Assembly: GCA_905116865.2 (NCBI GenBank)
Contig: CAJHNH020008445.1
Location: 300,001-364,000, forward strand
Length of the DNA: 64,000 nt
DNA from: Candidula unifasciata
Lineage: Eukaryota; Mollusca; Gastropoda; Stylommatophora; Geomitridae
Direction: 5' to 3'
A program made the position numbers and the translations under genes. Shown here piece after piece: positions 10,990 to 22,664 of the stretch. Each line of letters opens with the position of its first letter. Within the stretch, counting starts at the first letter, position 1. Below the pieces are notes generated by a model that saw nothing but the letters and a program-made list of their open reading frames with translations, was not told where the DNA came from and did not search any database.

Positions 10990-11250
10990 GTCAGACTTAT
11001 TGTAGGAACAACATCCTGTGCCAGATTAATCGAGAAACAACAGATCAAATGGTCTGGCCACCTCGTTAGAATGCAGCAACATTAAATAAACTCACAGGGA
11101 CTACATCTCAGAAGATCAACTAAAAGAGCAAGAGAATACCCATACAAAATATGGATGAACATTAAAGACACTTCAGAGCATAACAATAGCTGGTGCCAGC
11201 CAGCATGCAATGAATTGCAAATTATTCTTCACCACGACACTTAACAACAA
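10990..11250 (+). mobile_element. LINE C-terminal fragment of another family
   Basis: In one frame it reads SCARLIEKQQIKWSGHLVRMQQH, close to the IKWFGHLVRM block near the end of LINE reverse transcriptases. A basic stretch and KIWMN (the usual R-x-W) follow. It is short, with an internal stop. It directly follows the family A tail. Confidence 0.5.
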
Positions 11251-11307
11251 AAATGGATGATGAATACAGTTATTTTGTTAATATTTTTTAGGTGGTTTGA
11301 TTTATTT

Positions 11308-11532
11308 GTCAGTGGCTTAGGTGTTGCAAATGCATTTCATAACTCCAAGGGGGCCAGGTTCTATCCAGGCTACTGGCGATTTGGCAGCAGATCATCTTGC
11401 ATTGGTTTCAACAGTGATATTGACAGCCAGCCATTCAGAAAGCAATGACAAACTACTGAAGAGACTTAAAAATTGTCTAATAAAATCACAACAGCCCAAA
11501 ATGCTGGATCTGCTTCTGTAACATCCTGTAAA
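11308..11532 (+). repeat. tRNA-derived SINE, family 1
   Basis: An A-box-like GTGGCTTAGGTG at about 11312 and a B-box-like AGGTTCTATCC at 11357 lead into the shared body with GCAATGACAAACTACTGAAG. It ends around AACATCCTGTAAAG, like the complements of the copies at 3893 and 50597. Confidence 0.75.
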
Positions 11533-11692
11533 GAAAACTAATTTTTGACAGATTTATTTGTTGTCTATATCAGCTATCTTTTTGATTGTCATGTGCAGTA
11601 ATTTCTCTCTTCCACTGATCCTTCTCACTTCCCTAGTATTATTTTCCTAGATGAAGTATGAAGCTGTTTCTTTTCCACCTCTTTTGTTTGTA

Positions 11693-11940
11693 TGAAGCGG
11701 CTGGCCAAACGGTTAAGAAGGCTCATGTGGGGAACCCAGGTTTTGAATCCTCTGTAACATTGGGATTTTTTCTGTTGGAGGCAATAAAATAAAATCCTGA
11801 CCTGCACAGTCTGTGGCGACAGCACTAGCCATGCAGTCCTAAATTCTCAGGTTCAAAGATTCCCTGTCTGCACCACAGAAGTGGTAAATACTGGCAGTAG
11901 TGACAGTTTTGATGATATGCATCGCATAAAACTGAATTGA
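11693..11940 (+). repeat. tRNA-derived SINE, family 2
   Basis: The head has GGCTGGCCAAACGG (A-box-like) and CCAGGTTTTGAATCC (B-box-like). The body contains CCTGACCTGCACAGTCTGTGG and GACAGCACTAGCCATG. A second copy is at 49018-49240 in the same orientation. Confidence 0.72.
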
Positions 11941-12178
11941 TGGCCTCCAGACATTCCTACCCCATCTTTTATCCTGCTTTTTAACACTGCTTTGATTTAG
12001 TTTGCACTGAGAAACATTGGTTATGGATGACTGCTTAGGCTGAGGTGCTGTCTTGTGACATGCAACTATTCTTTTAGCATTTCACCTATATAAATGGAGC
12101 CTTATGTGAATGAGTGGTGAGCAGGTGGGAGGAAGTGTATGGTCATATTCTGAAAAAACATTCTGTGTATATTTTCAG

Positions 12179-12269
12179 GGCTGAAACCAAAGAAACCTCT
12201 TGACGTATGGTCCATTCGAGAAAAACTATGTCTTGCTAGTGCAGTATTTAAAATTGGAGATCAGAACTG
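12179..12269 (+). CDS. BRD8: BRD8 exon 2, start of Myb/SANT-like block
   Basis: A TATTTTCAG acceptor precedes codons for LKPKKPLDVWSIREK and then LCLASAVFKIGDQN. This is nearly the human BRD8 N-terminal block (EPWSIREKLCLASSVMRSGDQN). The exon carries two bases of Arg11, residues 12-40 and two bases of Trp41, then a GTATAAG donor at 12270. This block with exon 3 is the region usually described as a SANT/Myb-like fold in BRD8. It is the strongest anchor for the gene call. Confidence 0.95.
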
Positions 12270-13050
12270 GTATAAGCTTTTCATATTGTTTTGTCTCTCT
12301 GTGTCTCTTCCTCTCTCGCTCTCTTTCTGTGATCTCTCTTTTTCTTTGTGAATTGTCTGTGAGTTTGATCACATTTACTGAAGTAAATGAATATTTTAAT
12401 ACTTTACTTCTGTATTAAAATTTATATTTGTCTCATATGCTGATTTTAAAACTAAGTTTACTTAATTTATTTCAATAACTTGCTGCTTTGACTGTCTTAT
12501 TCATGTTATTGTATAGGATGCATGCTATTTATTGGTATTTACTGACAGGTATCATAAAACTGTTTTAATGGCTAGGCAGCGGCACATTGTTATTTTAACC
12601 AGTGATGAGTCATCAGCTTTGTTCACAGCTCTCTAGGCACATCCATAGATTTTGATCCACCTATATAAAATAAGCACTGATATACAGTATGTTATGGCAA
12701 GCAGCAGGGCATTAAATTACAGTTATGAAAACCGAACTATCGATATTCATTGTGATGCATTGTTCAATGTTTTGTCCAGTTATTTCCATTGGAAGTGGAA
12801 CTCTCTGCTGGTTGCATATGATGAGAACGGGGCACTTATAGTAATTTCCCAAGTGCTGTGATGACAGTTCTTGGCTCACCATGCCAATCATTTCTTGTCT
12901 TGATTGCTAATAGTTGTGTTCTTGTAATTGTGGCCGCATCTGATACATTGTCTACTCTTTCAGCTTTTTAAATTTCTGATCATCATTAGAGTCAAATAAA
13001 CAAGATTTTACTACGATCCTGAAAAGTGTTAGAAAAAAAAAAGTATTAGA
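12270..13050 (+). other. Start of intron 2, nothing recognised
   Basis: A short CT-rich patch (12290-12350) is followed by AT-rich sequence without recognisable content. Confidence 0.5.
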
Positions 13051-13790
13051 CAGTTCAGCAAAGCTTGAACTGAATTCACAACTTTATATTAGATTCATAG
13101 ACTATGAAAAAGCTTTTGACAGCATTGATAGGGAATCTCTCTCGAAATTAATTGGGCATTGTGGAATCCCACAGCAGATTATTAACTTAGTAAAGGCAAC
13201 ATACAAAGACATAAAATGTCGAGTTCTTCATGAGGGAAAGCTAACATAGATTTTAAATAAAAACAAGTGTGCGACAGGGATGTTTTTTTATCACCTCTAC
13301 TAATTTTAGTGGCAATAGATTAGAATATGAAGACAGTAACTGCTAACACCAAGAATGGAATTCAGTGGACCCCTACAAAACAGCTTGATGATCTGGACTT
13401 TGCTGATGTATTTCTCTTCTGTCCCATTCACGGAATCAGATGCAAGATAAGTTAACTATACTTGATATACGATCACAACAGCTAGGCCTGAAAATAAGAG
13501 AAAGGTAATGATAATGAGAATAAATCAGGCAAATAGTAATATGGTTTCTCTTAATGGTATCCCACTCCATGACGTAGAGTCGTACATCTATTTGGGCAGC
13601 AATGTAGATAAAGATAGGGGAACTGATAGAGATATTAAAATATGAAAACAAAAGGCAAGAAGAGCTTTCATAGCAATAGGAAATTGGTGGTCAAAATATA
13701 TTAAAAACTTACTAAACTAAAAATCTTCAACTCTCATGTCAAGTCAGTACTCTGTTATGATGTTCTAAAAGTTTCTCTGGAACGAGATCT
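13051..13790 (+). mobile_element. LINE family B reverse-transcriptase fragment
   Basis: The frame reads FIDYEKAFDSIDRESLSK, then GIPQQIINLVKATYKDIKC, and further on NGIQWTPTKQLDDLDFAD. These are RT domain blocks, with the usual catalytic FADD altered to FADV. VESYIYLGSNVDKDRG, the post-RT YLGS block, follows. Several stops and a frameshift are present. A related piece is at 44640-44960. Confidence 0.8.
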
Positions 13791-14089
13791 AATGGACAGG
13801 TTGTGTTTATATTTATTTATACATTACTTATTGGTTTATGTTTATTTGTGATTCGTTTTGGTTTTATTTTGTCGAGTTTTTCTTGAATACCAAAAGGTAA
13901 GTGGAAAAATTATTTCTTTTTACTGATTTCTCCAACATATCTGTCTATTTATTAATAATTAACTACTAACACAGTTTAGTTTTAAAGCAGTGTTCTATTA
14001 TTGTTCCTCAATAATCCCTGGTCACTTTGATGTGCATGTTGCACGGCAGTTGAATTAGTATGGTCTGTTTTAATGTGTTACACTTGTGA

Positions 14090-15282
14090 CACAAAATTAA
14101 ACCAGAAATCAGCTATGAACAATGTGGATTTGTAGAAGGAAAAGGTACAAACAATGCCATATACATCCTAAGGACATTGTCAGAAAGAGCCGTAGAAGTA
14201 AAGACTGATTTGTACTTGTGCTTCATAGACTATAGAAAAGCATTTGACTGTATGAAGCATGAAGAAGTAATCAAACTGTTAGAAAAATTAAACATTGATG
14301 GAAAAGATCTAAGAATAAAAAAGAATATGTATATGCAGCAAACAGCAGCTATAAGAATTAACAACTGTTTAGGTACATTTCAAAGCAAGAAGAGGGGTGT
14401 ACGACAGGAATGTGTACTATCACCTGATTGGTTTTCAATATACAGTGAATATATAATGAGATCTTTAATTGATATGCCCGAAATTGTGGTTGATGGGCAC
14501 AATATAAACAATTTACGTTATGCTGATGACGCAGTCTTGATAGCAACAAGTCAGAAAGAACTACAGGAAATGATAGACATTGTGGTGTTAGAAAGTGGAA
14601 GAATGGGCCTCAGTTTGGATATTGTGAAGACAGAAATACTGGTGGTATCAAAGAAATGAATTATTCCTAAATGTGAAATTAAAGTTGATAGTGTTATTTT
14701 AGGACAAGTACAGAAATTTAAGTATCAGGGCACATGGAAAACATCAGATAAAAGATGCATAACTGAGATAAGAAACAGAATAGGACAGGCAAAAACTGCA
14801 TTTTATAAAATGAAGAATATCTTTTGCAATATATCCTTGTCATTGACAGTTAGACAAAGAATTCTTGCTTGCTACATACATCCAGTTTTAACATATGGCT
14901 GTGAATCCTGGACAATCGGTAGGCAGGCCAAACAATTTCTTGAGGCCTAGGAGATGTGGTTTTACAGAAGAATGCTTAAAATACCTTGGACAACCAAAAA
15001 GAGCAACCAAGAGGTTTTGAAAGAGGTGGGGATTCAGAAGGAGACAGCATTTTTCGGCCATGTTATGAGAAGAGGGAAAATAGAACATGTTGTGACCACT
15101 GGACAGATCTGTGAAAGGAGGGATAGAGGAAGACAACGAGAGACGATTCTTGACAGTCTTGTTGCAAGGCATGGAGGTGTGTCAGCACACGAACTGATAC
15201 ATGCTGCAGGAGATCCTGGATTGTGGAGAGGCATGATCGATCGCCCACGCCAGTCGGCAAGGCACCTGATGATGATGATGAC
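14090..15282 (+). mobile_element. LINE family A, longest copy (RT to 3' end)
   Basis: The open frame 14177-14659 codes RT blocks: LYLCFIDYRKAFDCMKHEE, RGVRQECVLSPDWF (usually G in place of E) and LRYADDAVLIA, where YADD is the catalytic pair. A stop follows KKTEILVVSKK-like text at about 14657. The thumb region and the C-terminal FFGHVMRRGKIEHVVTTG and GGVSAHELIHAAGD follow in another frame, ending in (GAT)n. The copy is 5'-truncated (no endonuclease) but keeps YADD. It is not expected to be active. Confidence 0.85.
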
Positions 15283-16985
15283 ACTTGTGACATTTCAGAA
15301 TTGCATCCAACACACCTTGGGCCTCTGATACTAAACCTCCTGGGCCTCTCTTCCCTCCAGCTTTCCTACTGTCGCAATGAACTCCAGTTTTCTCCTTCTC
15401 ATCACATGACCAAAGAATGTAGATTCTCTTTCTGATGTGGGCAATCAGTTCTCTTTGTGAGTTAGTTTCTTTCAAGATATATTCATTACTCTTTTTATCT
15501 GTCCAGGGTATTCTCATCTTTCCTCTATAACTTCATCTCCACAACTTCCAAATACATTTTTTTTTTCTAATCTACCAACTGTCCATGATTCACTTCCATA
15601 TATTAGGATATGATTTTTTATAGCTTTTAAGAATTCTTCTTGTTTTAATTGACAAAGTGAGATTGCATAGAATATTTTTCATTTTGCTTGAGCTATTCTA
15701 CATAAAACTTCTTTAATACATCTTTCATGTGCTGTTGTCAGGGTAGCCAAGACCGTAAATGTTTCAGCTTGTATGAGGATTGTTCCATTAAATGTGATGT
15801 TGCATTTTCGAGGGTCTATTTTCTTTGTAATTGCCATAACTTCTGTTTTTCTGCTGTTCAAACTAAGACCCTTGTTTTGATCTTCTGTTACAGTCGTATC
15901 CGTCATTTCTTGCCGCCAATTTTCAGTGATCATAACTGTATCATCAGCATGTCACAAGTTGTTCACAATGTGCCCACCAACCAAAATTACTGTAGTAATT
16001 ATTATTTCACTGTACAAATTGAATAAATAGGGTGAAAGTACACATTGCTTATTCACACCAGGAGAAACAGCTAAATAGCTTTCACATGTGATGCCTAAGA
16101 AGAATACTTGGCTTAAAGTGGCAGGACAAGATAAAATCACAAACACTGAGGTACTGGAAAGAGCAGGCCTCTCAATGCTCAGTCTATGAAGGCTCAGTTG
16201 TTGGGTCACACCTGGAGAATGGAGGGTGGAAGACCCTACGGGCATCGTCTATGGTGAATAAGAAGTGGGTAGAAGATGACGAGGCCGACCTCTACTACGA
16301 TATAGAGATGTATGCAAACGAGACATAAAGGATACAGGCGTTGAGGTGGACTTGTGGGAGCAAAAGGCAATGGACCGGAAGGGAACAAGAATGAAGGAAG
16401 AAATGATTGCAGAAAGGATGAGAGCTGAGCATCTGCGAAGAAACAGACTAAACACAAATGTTGACAACCCATGATATAATTGGGGAAGGCTTTTCTTAAC
16501 AAGGGTAGGTCCTGCTAGTCACATTCACTATCACCATAGGCTCAGTCCTATACCCTTTTGTAGCACACTACAACACGATCAGGAAAGTGCCAATCAATCA
16601 GTACACATTCCTAATGTCTGGTTAATGTTTTGCTTGAAAGGTTCCAAGTTGATTGTCAATCCTTATGGCTGCTTCTTGTTGCCAGTATTTGTTTCTTATT
16701 TTTCTCAGATCCTCACCATCAGTGTTTAAAGTTTCCAAAATTCTAATAGTTTCTTCATGTTTCACTTTATCAAATACTATAGTGCAATCAATAAAGCACA
16801 AATACAGATCTCTATTTATTTCAGTCATCCTCACCTTGACATAATCTGGAAATCTTACACTCTCATTATCAAAGAAGTCATTGTAAACTAACAGCAGAAC
16901 AAAGCATGCAATGGAGATCACTTTACCTAGTGGAGAAAGATAAGCGAATGTTGGAAAGTTCTGGCCAAGTAGCACATTGTCAGCA
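15283..16985 (-). mobile_element. LINE related to family A, minus-strand copy, interrupted
   Basis: On the minus strand the order is as follows. RDLYLCFIDCTIVFDKVKHEE near 16820-16760 is the RT block. After an insertion come CVLSPYLFNLYSEII (about 16045) and HADDTVMI (about 15945, in place of YADD). GLSLNSRKTEVMAI, IPWTDKKSNEYILKE (about 15515-15470) and an HVMRRRK-like end near 15400 follow. A plus-strand LINE C tail at about 16086-16600 splits it. It abuts the plus-strand family A copy end to end. Confidence 0.75.
16086..16600 (+). mobile_element. LINE family C 3' tail inserted in the minus-strand LINE
   Basis: The plus strand reads VAGQDKITNTEVLERAGL, then RGRPLLRYRDVCKRDIKD and EQKAMDRKGTR, ending LRRNRLNTNVDNP. 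This is the C-terminal tail of LINE endonuclease/reverse transcriptases (WQDKITNTEVLERAGL ... RPLLRYKDVCKRD). The last about 160 bp recur in inverse orientation at 19390-19620. Confidence 0.75.
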
Positions 16986-17007
16986 CACAGGAACAGATAA
17001 AACCTCA
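16927..17007 (-). repeat. About 80-bp cassette, copy 1
   Basis: This segment is almost identical to 19030-19108. The shared run starts TAGTGGAGAAAGATA and ends CAGCACACAGG. On the minus strand both read DNVLLGQNFPTFAYLSPL. The two copies sit in LINE bodies of different families with different flanks. Confidence 0.7.
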
Positions 17008-17228
17008 GAAGTTACAGAAACACAGCGGGAGGCAAATGTTAGGAAGTCATCCAAGTGGGCCCTGGAATACCAAGAAGATCAAACAAATTGCTGAAACATG
17101 GGATCAGGATAGGAGAAGGGCTTTTATAATGTGTTGGCAGAGTTTTTCTCATCTTCCCACCCTTTTCTCCTTCTCAAAAACATTCAAATATATATATGTT
17201 TATTTAACATACTCTTGATTTTTTTCAG

Positions 17229-17298
17229 GGTATCAGTGAGTAGAGCCATTAAGCCATATGCAGAACCAAGTAGGCCTCCAGAATGGTTTCATCAAAAG
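17229..17298 (+). CDS. BRD8: BRD8 exon 3, end of Myb/SANT-like block
   Basis: The acceptor is TTTTTTCAG. The first G completes Trp41 and is followed by VSVSRAIKPYAEPSRPPEW and FHQK, then a GTTGGT donor at 17299. Human BRD8 reads VSVSRAIKPFAEPGRPPDWFSQK, so this exon differs at only a few conservative positions. Exon 4 follows in phase 0. Confidence 0.95.
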
Positions 17299-17645
17299 GT
17301 TGGTCTTACTTGGAGTAAATGTTGTGAATTGTTAAAGCTAAACTACTGTATCACTGAAATGTAGTTCATCATTGCAGCATGGTTTTGTTCTTCAAATCAA
17401 ATATGGCAGTCTGCCTTCTTTAATAACTAAGAATCAGCTTGAAAGTACAGTTTTAAAATAGTTCTCAAAATTCCTTAAAACTGTTTCTGTGACTTCCCTA
17501 AACTTGCTCTTGACAAATTGTGTGGGATGGGGATTATTTCATAGTTAACATTTGCATATTCTGCTCGAGGTTAGCTGTCAGTTTCTTAGATATAGCCAGT
17601 TAAGGTGTGCATATTTGTCATTCATTCATTATCCTGTTGTGCCAT
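17299..17645 (+). other. Start of intron 3, nothing recognised
   Basis: AT-rich, no coding or repeat signal that I can name. Confidence 0.5.
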
Positions 17646-19029
17646 TATATGTCATGCAGGACTCAGAGTCTATTCCACCATTCTGTTCCATCCTGAGCGA
17701 TCAGTTCAATTTCATGAATGGAAATCAGTCCAGCAGTGTTGGCCTCTCTCATCAACATTTTTTTTAGGGTTTCTTTCTGGTGTTCTTGCCTCCTTAATCC
17801 TTTCATTTCCCATTTTAATGCTTTTTTGGTGATTCTTTGCTGGTTTCTTCTCAGGATGTGTCCAATGTTGCACCAGCTTCTCTGTCTTATAACTGTTGAA
17901 ACTAGTGGTTGCCAAGTCTTTTCTCTTATTTCTTCATGCTTTTGAATTTGTCCTATTTTTTTCATCATTTTTCTGAAACATTTTTTTTTTCAATGCATTT
18001 GACTTTAATTTCATGACTTTTTAGGTTCTCCAACTTTCACTTGAGTGTGCTAAAATTGAAAATATGTTGCTTGATTTTGAAACTATACAATATAGATTTC
18101 CGTACATTGTTCAAGCTGTTAAAAGCTGCTGATGTTTTGCCAGTGTGTGTCATAATTTATTTCTTTGTATTTCCTTCACTATCAAAATTAGTACCTAAAT
18201 AAGTAAATTGATCTGTTACTTCAGTTACTTTCGTCTCTAGTGTTACATCTGCTTGACCTGTTGTTGGTGTCTTCAGTATATTTGTCTTTTTGTGGCATAA
18301 TTTGTGTAGTTCAACCCTTGATGCTATATTTGCTAAAACATCTTGTTTTCCTTTGCAAATCATTGCTATTTCTACTTAGCAGAACAGTATTGTCAGCAGA
18401 ATCGAGAGCTTCTAACTGTTCTTCACCTAGTCAGTTTGGGTGTTTCCATCACCAATTTTTTTTCATTACCCAGTCAATAGTTATGTCAAATAACAAAGGA
18501 GACAAAATGCATCCCTATTTCACTCCAGTATCAGCTTCAAACCAGTCATTTAACCCATTGTCTGTTCTCGCTATACACTATGATTCTTTATGCATTGCCT
18601 TAATTATTATTTTCATTGGTATATCATAGCATTCCAAAATATGTAAACTGTCAAAACCTTTCTTAGTCAAAATAAAAATTCAAAATAAGTGCCATTTTTC
18701 AATAAATTCCTCAGTGTCTCAGTGAATATTTGATCTAACAAGCTTCTTCCAGGTCGAAAACCTGCTTGTTCCTCTCTCAGGGTTTTTGTCCACTACCCAT
18801 TTAATTCTATTGAGAATTATTTTATAAAGTCTTTGGCATTAATGATAATTCATTTCCAGTTGTTACAGTCAGTAAGATTACCTTTCTTTAGAATTTTAAC
18901 AATTATTCCTTTCTTCCACCGATCTGGAATTTTTTCCTCTGCTCGTATCCTATTAAACAAATCTTTCACTCGGTTTATGGTTACACCATCTGCCATCTTG
19001 AACATTTCTGCAATAATATTATCATCACA

Positions 19030-19108
19030 TAGTGGAGAAAGATAGGCGAATGTTGGAAAGTTCTGGCCAAGAAGCACATTGTCAGCACACAGGGACAGAC
19101 ACACACCA
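19030..19108 (-). repeat. About 80-bp cassette, copy 2
   Basis: This is inserted within the RT-proximal region of the minus-strand LINE, between ANNKAVTPG and DDNIIAEMFKMADG, which are normally close together (usual form NNKAAGIDNIPAEM). The frame stays open through the insert. It nearly matches 16927-17007. Confidence 0.7.
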
Positions 19109-19389
19109 GGGGTTACTGCCTTATTGTTTGCTAATGAATTGATTGCCTCACTGATTTCCATGTCATTTATCTGTCCTACATTTATTGGTAATATGGTCAT
19201 TTTAGCCTCTGTATCAGAATTCATTAGTTCTTGTGGACTATGTCATATTTCTTAGAATTGTTCTGTCCATCTCTTCTTTTGCTCAGTATCAGATGTAAAC
19301 ATTGTACAGTCCTTACTTTTAGTGAGACTGCCCCACTGTTTGAAAGTACTCATTGACACCTTTCCATCTTTCCAGAAGATAGTGTTATG

Positions 19390-19620
19390 AGGAGACAGAG
19401 GGCCCATAGCGATGGAGAATGTGACTAGCAAGACCCACCCGGGTTAAGAAAAGTCTTCCACAATTATAGCATTTGATTTCAGGACCGTTGTTGTCAACAT
19501 TTGTATTTAATGTGTTTCTTCTCACTCACTTAGCTCTCATCCTTTCTGCAATCATTTCTTCATTCATTCTCATTTCCTTCCTGGTGTGTTCCCTCCACAC
19601 AACACATGAAAGTACTAGTT
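19390..19620 (-). mobile_element. LINE family C 3' tail, minus strand
   Basis: This is the inverse complement of the end of the copy at 16086-16600. It shares AAGACTTTTCTTAACC-type sequence and a region coding EEMIAERMRAK. It is inserted in the long family B copy. Confidence 0.6.
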
Positions 19621-20895
19621 AGTTCTTTTAGTGTATTTTATAGTATTTTACTATTTCCACTCTAAGCTGCCTGTTCTCCATCCTCAGCTAATCTGTCAAC
19701 ATAAGCTGTCTTATGTCGTCTAACACAAATTTTGATTTGTTTATCTTTCTTGTCATCTTCTTTAGCACTGATTTCTTGTTCCACAGTTTTAGCATTGCAT
19801 ATAGCAAGCTTCAGTGCCTTTCTTTCCTGAATACACTGTCAGGGTTTTCTATCGCACCAATTTAGTCCTGCACTAGTCATTACTGTTTCTAATTGGTTGC
19901 TTTTACATCATTTCAGTTTTCTTCAATACTCTGATCTTCCTCTACTTCAAGTGCTTCAAATTTATTTTTCAACTCAAGCTGGAACTCTTCTCTTCTTGTT
20001 TACTTTGTTAAGTATTTGATTGTTTATTCTTTGTTGCACATATTTTTTGGCAGCTGTTTTTAATTTAAGCTTTAATTTTCCTGTACATAATATGTGGCCA
20101 CTGCCCACATCTGCTCCTCTGTATGCTCAGACATCCATCAAAGAGCTTCTGTGCCTGTTGTTTATACAATTCTATGCTTGTTGTTTATACAGAGTTGGTC
20201 TGTTTGATTCTTAGACACTCCATCGGGTGAGCGCCAAGTTAACTTATGAATCCTCTTATAAGCCAAGACAGTGCCTTCAATCACTAGATCTGACTGCATA
20301 TAGAATTCAGCTAGTCGTTCTTAATTTTCATTTATTGTGTTAACTCCTTTCTTTTCCATTATTCTTTCAACACCCATATTGTCACTACCTACTTTTGCTT
20401 TCAAATCTCCTATTCTATTACTACCACTAGGTCAAGTTTAGCAATTTTATTTACTTGCTGCAGTTGGTTCATAAAAGTCATCATTACCCTCAGTCCTAGG
20501 ATTATTAATTCGAACGTAACATTGAATGATGGTCATTGAAATATGTCTTATACTAAACTGCTCTAATTATTTTGCTTGAAATAGGCTTCCATCTTAGCAG
20601 AAATGTTGCCGTTCTGGATGTAATCATAATGCCTAATGCCTACTCATTCCATATGTTTTCCATCTTCTCTCCCTGTGTATATAAGGGTAAGCCAACTAAC
20701 AACTCTTTTATCTGCTGTTGGCCACCTATCTTCACTTACCTCTAAAAAAATCTAGTTTGTATCTCTTCATTTCTTTGCTACCTGGGTGGATTTTGCACCT
20801 GCTCACATTTAATACCTTGTTTACTGGCATACTGTAACCTTTGCAGTGGCTGCCTAGTTTTCTCAAATACTTATTTTCAGTTTAATCCAGTGATT

Positions 20896-21907
20896 GTCAG
20901 GGCTCCTGGTGACACTTGATTCCTTGAAAATGTCTTGAAAGGGAGCTTGCCCTTTCAGGATCTTCAAAAAACCTGGAAAAGTTTTTAATTAAAGGACTAA
21001 TGTCCTTGAAGTTTGTCACCAGTAACCTTGAAATAAGAATGGCAGTCATTATCACTACATCAAGGAACAAAGGGAGCAATTCCCCACCTATTCCCAACCA
21101 GCATAAAACATTTTTGGGTACAAGAGTAATTGTGCTGTATTTGGGGATGAGATGCGGAATTATTTCAGCACAAAACCTCGTGGGTTTTTTCTATTTTCTT
21201 TGATATTAGTTTGATTCTTTTGATGTGTAATTTTTCTAGCAATTCTATTGACACACTGTCACTCTCACTTTATCTTTTTCTATCTCTTTCCTTCATTCTC
21301 TGAATCTCTTTTTCTCTCTTGCCAACTCTGTATTTTTATGTCTGGTTGCTCTCTTTCCAATCTTCTGTTATCTCTCCTTTTTGTCTCTTGTCCTCCCTCA
21401 TTCGCTATATCTCACTGTGTCTGACTGTCTCACCCTTCCTCTACAACTCTGAGTTTATTTTTGACTCTCCTCCCTCACTCTGTATAAGTCTGTCTCTTGC
21501 TCTCTCCCTATCTCTATCTGTTTTACTCTCTCTTCTTCACTTCTTCTAGGTATCTCTCTGTATGACTGCTTCTCTCTCGCCCTCTCTCTCGATATGTCTC
21601 TGCAACTTGCTTCTACCCCTTCCTTTTTGTATCTCTCTGACTCTGCCCCTCTCTCTCCTGCCCTTTGTGTCCTCTCTGTATGTTTGCCCTTTTCCCTCCC
21701 TTATACCTGTATCTGTTTCCTTTCCTTTACCATCCTCTCTCTAGCCCCCTGTTAGTGTCTTTGTCATCTCTGCTTCATCTTTTTCTGTCTCTTTCCTTCT
21801 ATCCCCATACTCTCCCTTTTATTTTCTCCTCCCCCCCCCCCCCCTCTGTCTCTGTCTCTCTACCTCATTTTTGTTTCTCTCTCTGTGTAGTTCTTTCAGT
21901 CTCTCTG

Positions 21908-21966
<59 letters not shown>

Positions 21967-22070
21967 CCTTTGATGTCTTTGCCAGTCCCTCCCTCCATTT
22001 CCCCCCCCCCCCCCCCCTCACTCTATCTCTGTGTGCCTCTGAAGTATCTGGAGCAGACAGAACTTTCGTG
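20896..22070 (+). repeat. hAT-like end followed by pyrimidine-rich block
   Basis: CAGGGCTCCTGGTGACACTT at about 20898 is followed by repeated CCTTGAAA/TCTTGAAA words. The right end of the 3.07-kb element at 59289 (read inversely) has the same kind of words. A C/T-rich block (21240-22020) then carries a (CT)n run at 21909-21962 and C runs. It ends with TGGAGCAGACAG, which resembles TCCAGAACAGACAG in the 2.3-kb repeats. No matching right terminus is visible, so it may be a third, diverged and truncated relative. Confidence 0.5.
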
Positions 22071-22218
22071 ACTCCCATTTGATTGTCTGTTGAGGAAGTT
22101 GATTTTAGAAAATATAACTACTGTTAGAGTTGGCAGTTATTCTTAGTGAACTGTAAACTGAGCATTGTATAAAATATTTTGTGTATAGCTTAACATATTA
22201 ACATTTTCTGCTGTCCAG

Positions 22219-22268
22219 AATTGCCTGTTGCAGTATTATGATTTAATGGAACAGTTAGAACAGCCAAA
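22219..22268 (+). CDS. BRD8: BRD8 exon 4
   Basis: The exon follows a CTGTCCAG acceptor, starts in phase 0 and codes NCLLQYYDLMEQLEQP plus two bases of Lys81. A GTAAGA donor is at 22269. Human BRD8 continues here with HCASQYSELLETTETPK. Length, phase on both sides and the C-x-x-QY pattern fit. It closes the Myb/SANT-like region. The identity is modest, so phase is the main support. Confidence 0.82.
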
Positions 22269-22439
22269 GTAAGATTTGTTTTGTATTTTCTGTTTTTGTT
22301 CCCAATTAGAATGTAAATTCAGAACTACTTGTATAGTGTGTCTGTCGATGGATGCATGTAAATTATTGCTAAATGATGATCTTGATTAATGTAGTGAGTT
22401 CCATTTTCTCCTCGTACCTGCTCACCATTATTTACTTAT

Positions 22440-22560
22440 GTACACAAAGGTGTAAGAAATGTTTAAAATTTGACAATTTAAATGGTTTGGTAGCAGCCAA
22501 GGCACAAAGACAACTTATCACAAACATCAGGAAAATGCAGTCACCATTTTTGACCACATT
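22440..22560 (+). mobile_element. LINE family A fragment
   Basis: GGCACAAAGACAACTTATCA and CATCAGGAAAATGCAGTC match the family A tail around 10712-10752. Only this small internal piece is left. Confidence 0.5.
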
Positions 22561-22664
22561 ATTAATATACAAGCTGTACCCGGCCACGCATTGTTGTGGC
22601 CCAGAATGGTGAAATAGAAAAGAAAGAATATAGCTCTCAGCTGACAGTGTCTGACATAACCCCC

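Larger units (their letters stand above)
17646..20880 (-). mobile_element. LINE family B, long minus-strand copy with insertions
   Basis: Going right to left, an endonuclease-domain remnant lies at about 20850-20000. A linker with KLAICNAKTVEQEISAKED (about 19800-19740) follows. The RT start is IPDRWKKGIIVKILKKGN near 18935-18880. The RT core follows, with ITIDWVM and LDSADNTVLLSR near 18480-18375 (FADD altered to SADN). Next are VTDQFTYLGTNFDSEG (about 18215-18170) and a C-terminal HILRRNQQRI block near 17860. Stops, frameshifts, the 80-bp cassette and a LINE C tail interrupt it. This is the most complete LINE body in the window by domain content. Confidence 0.75.
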
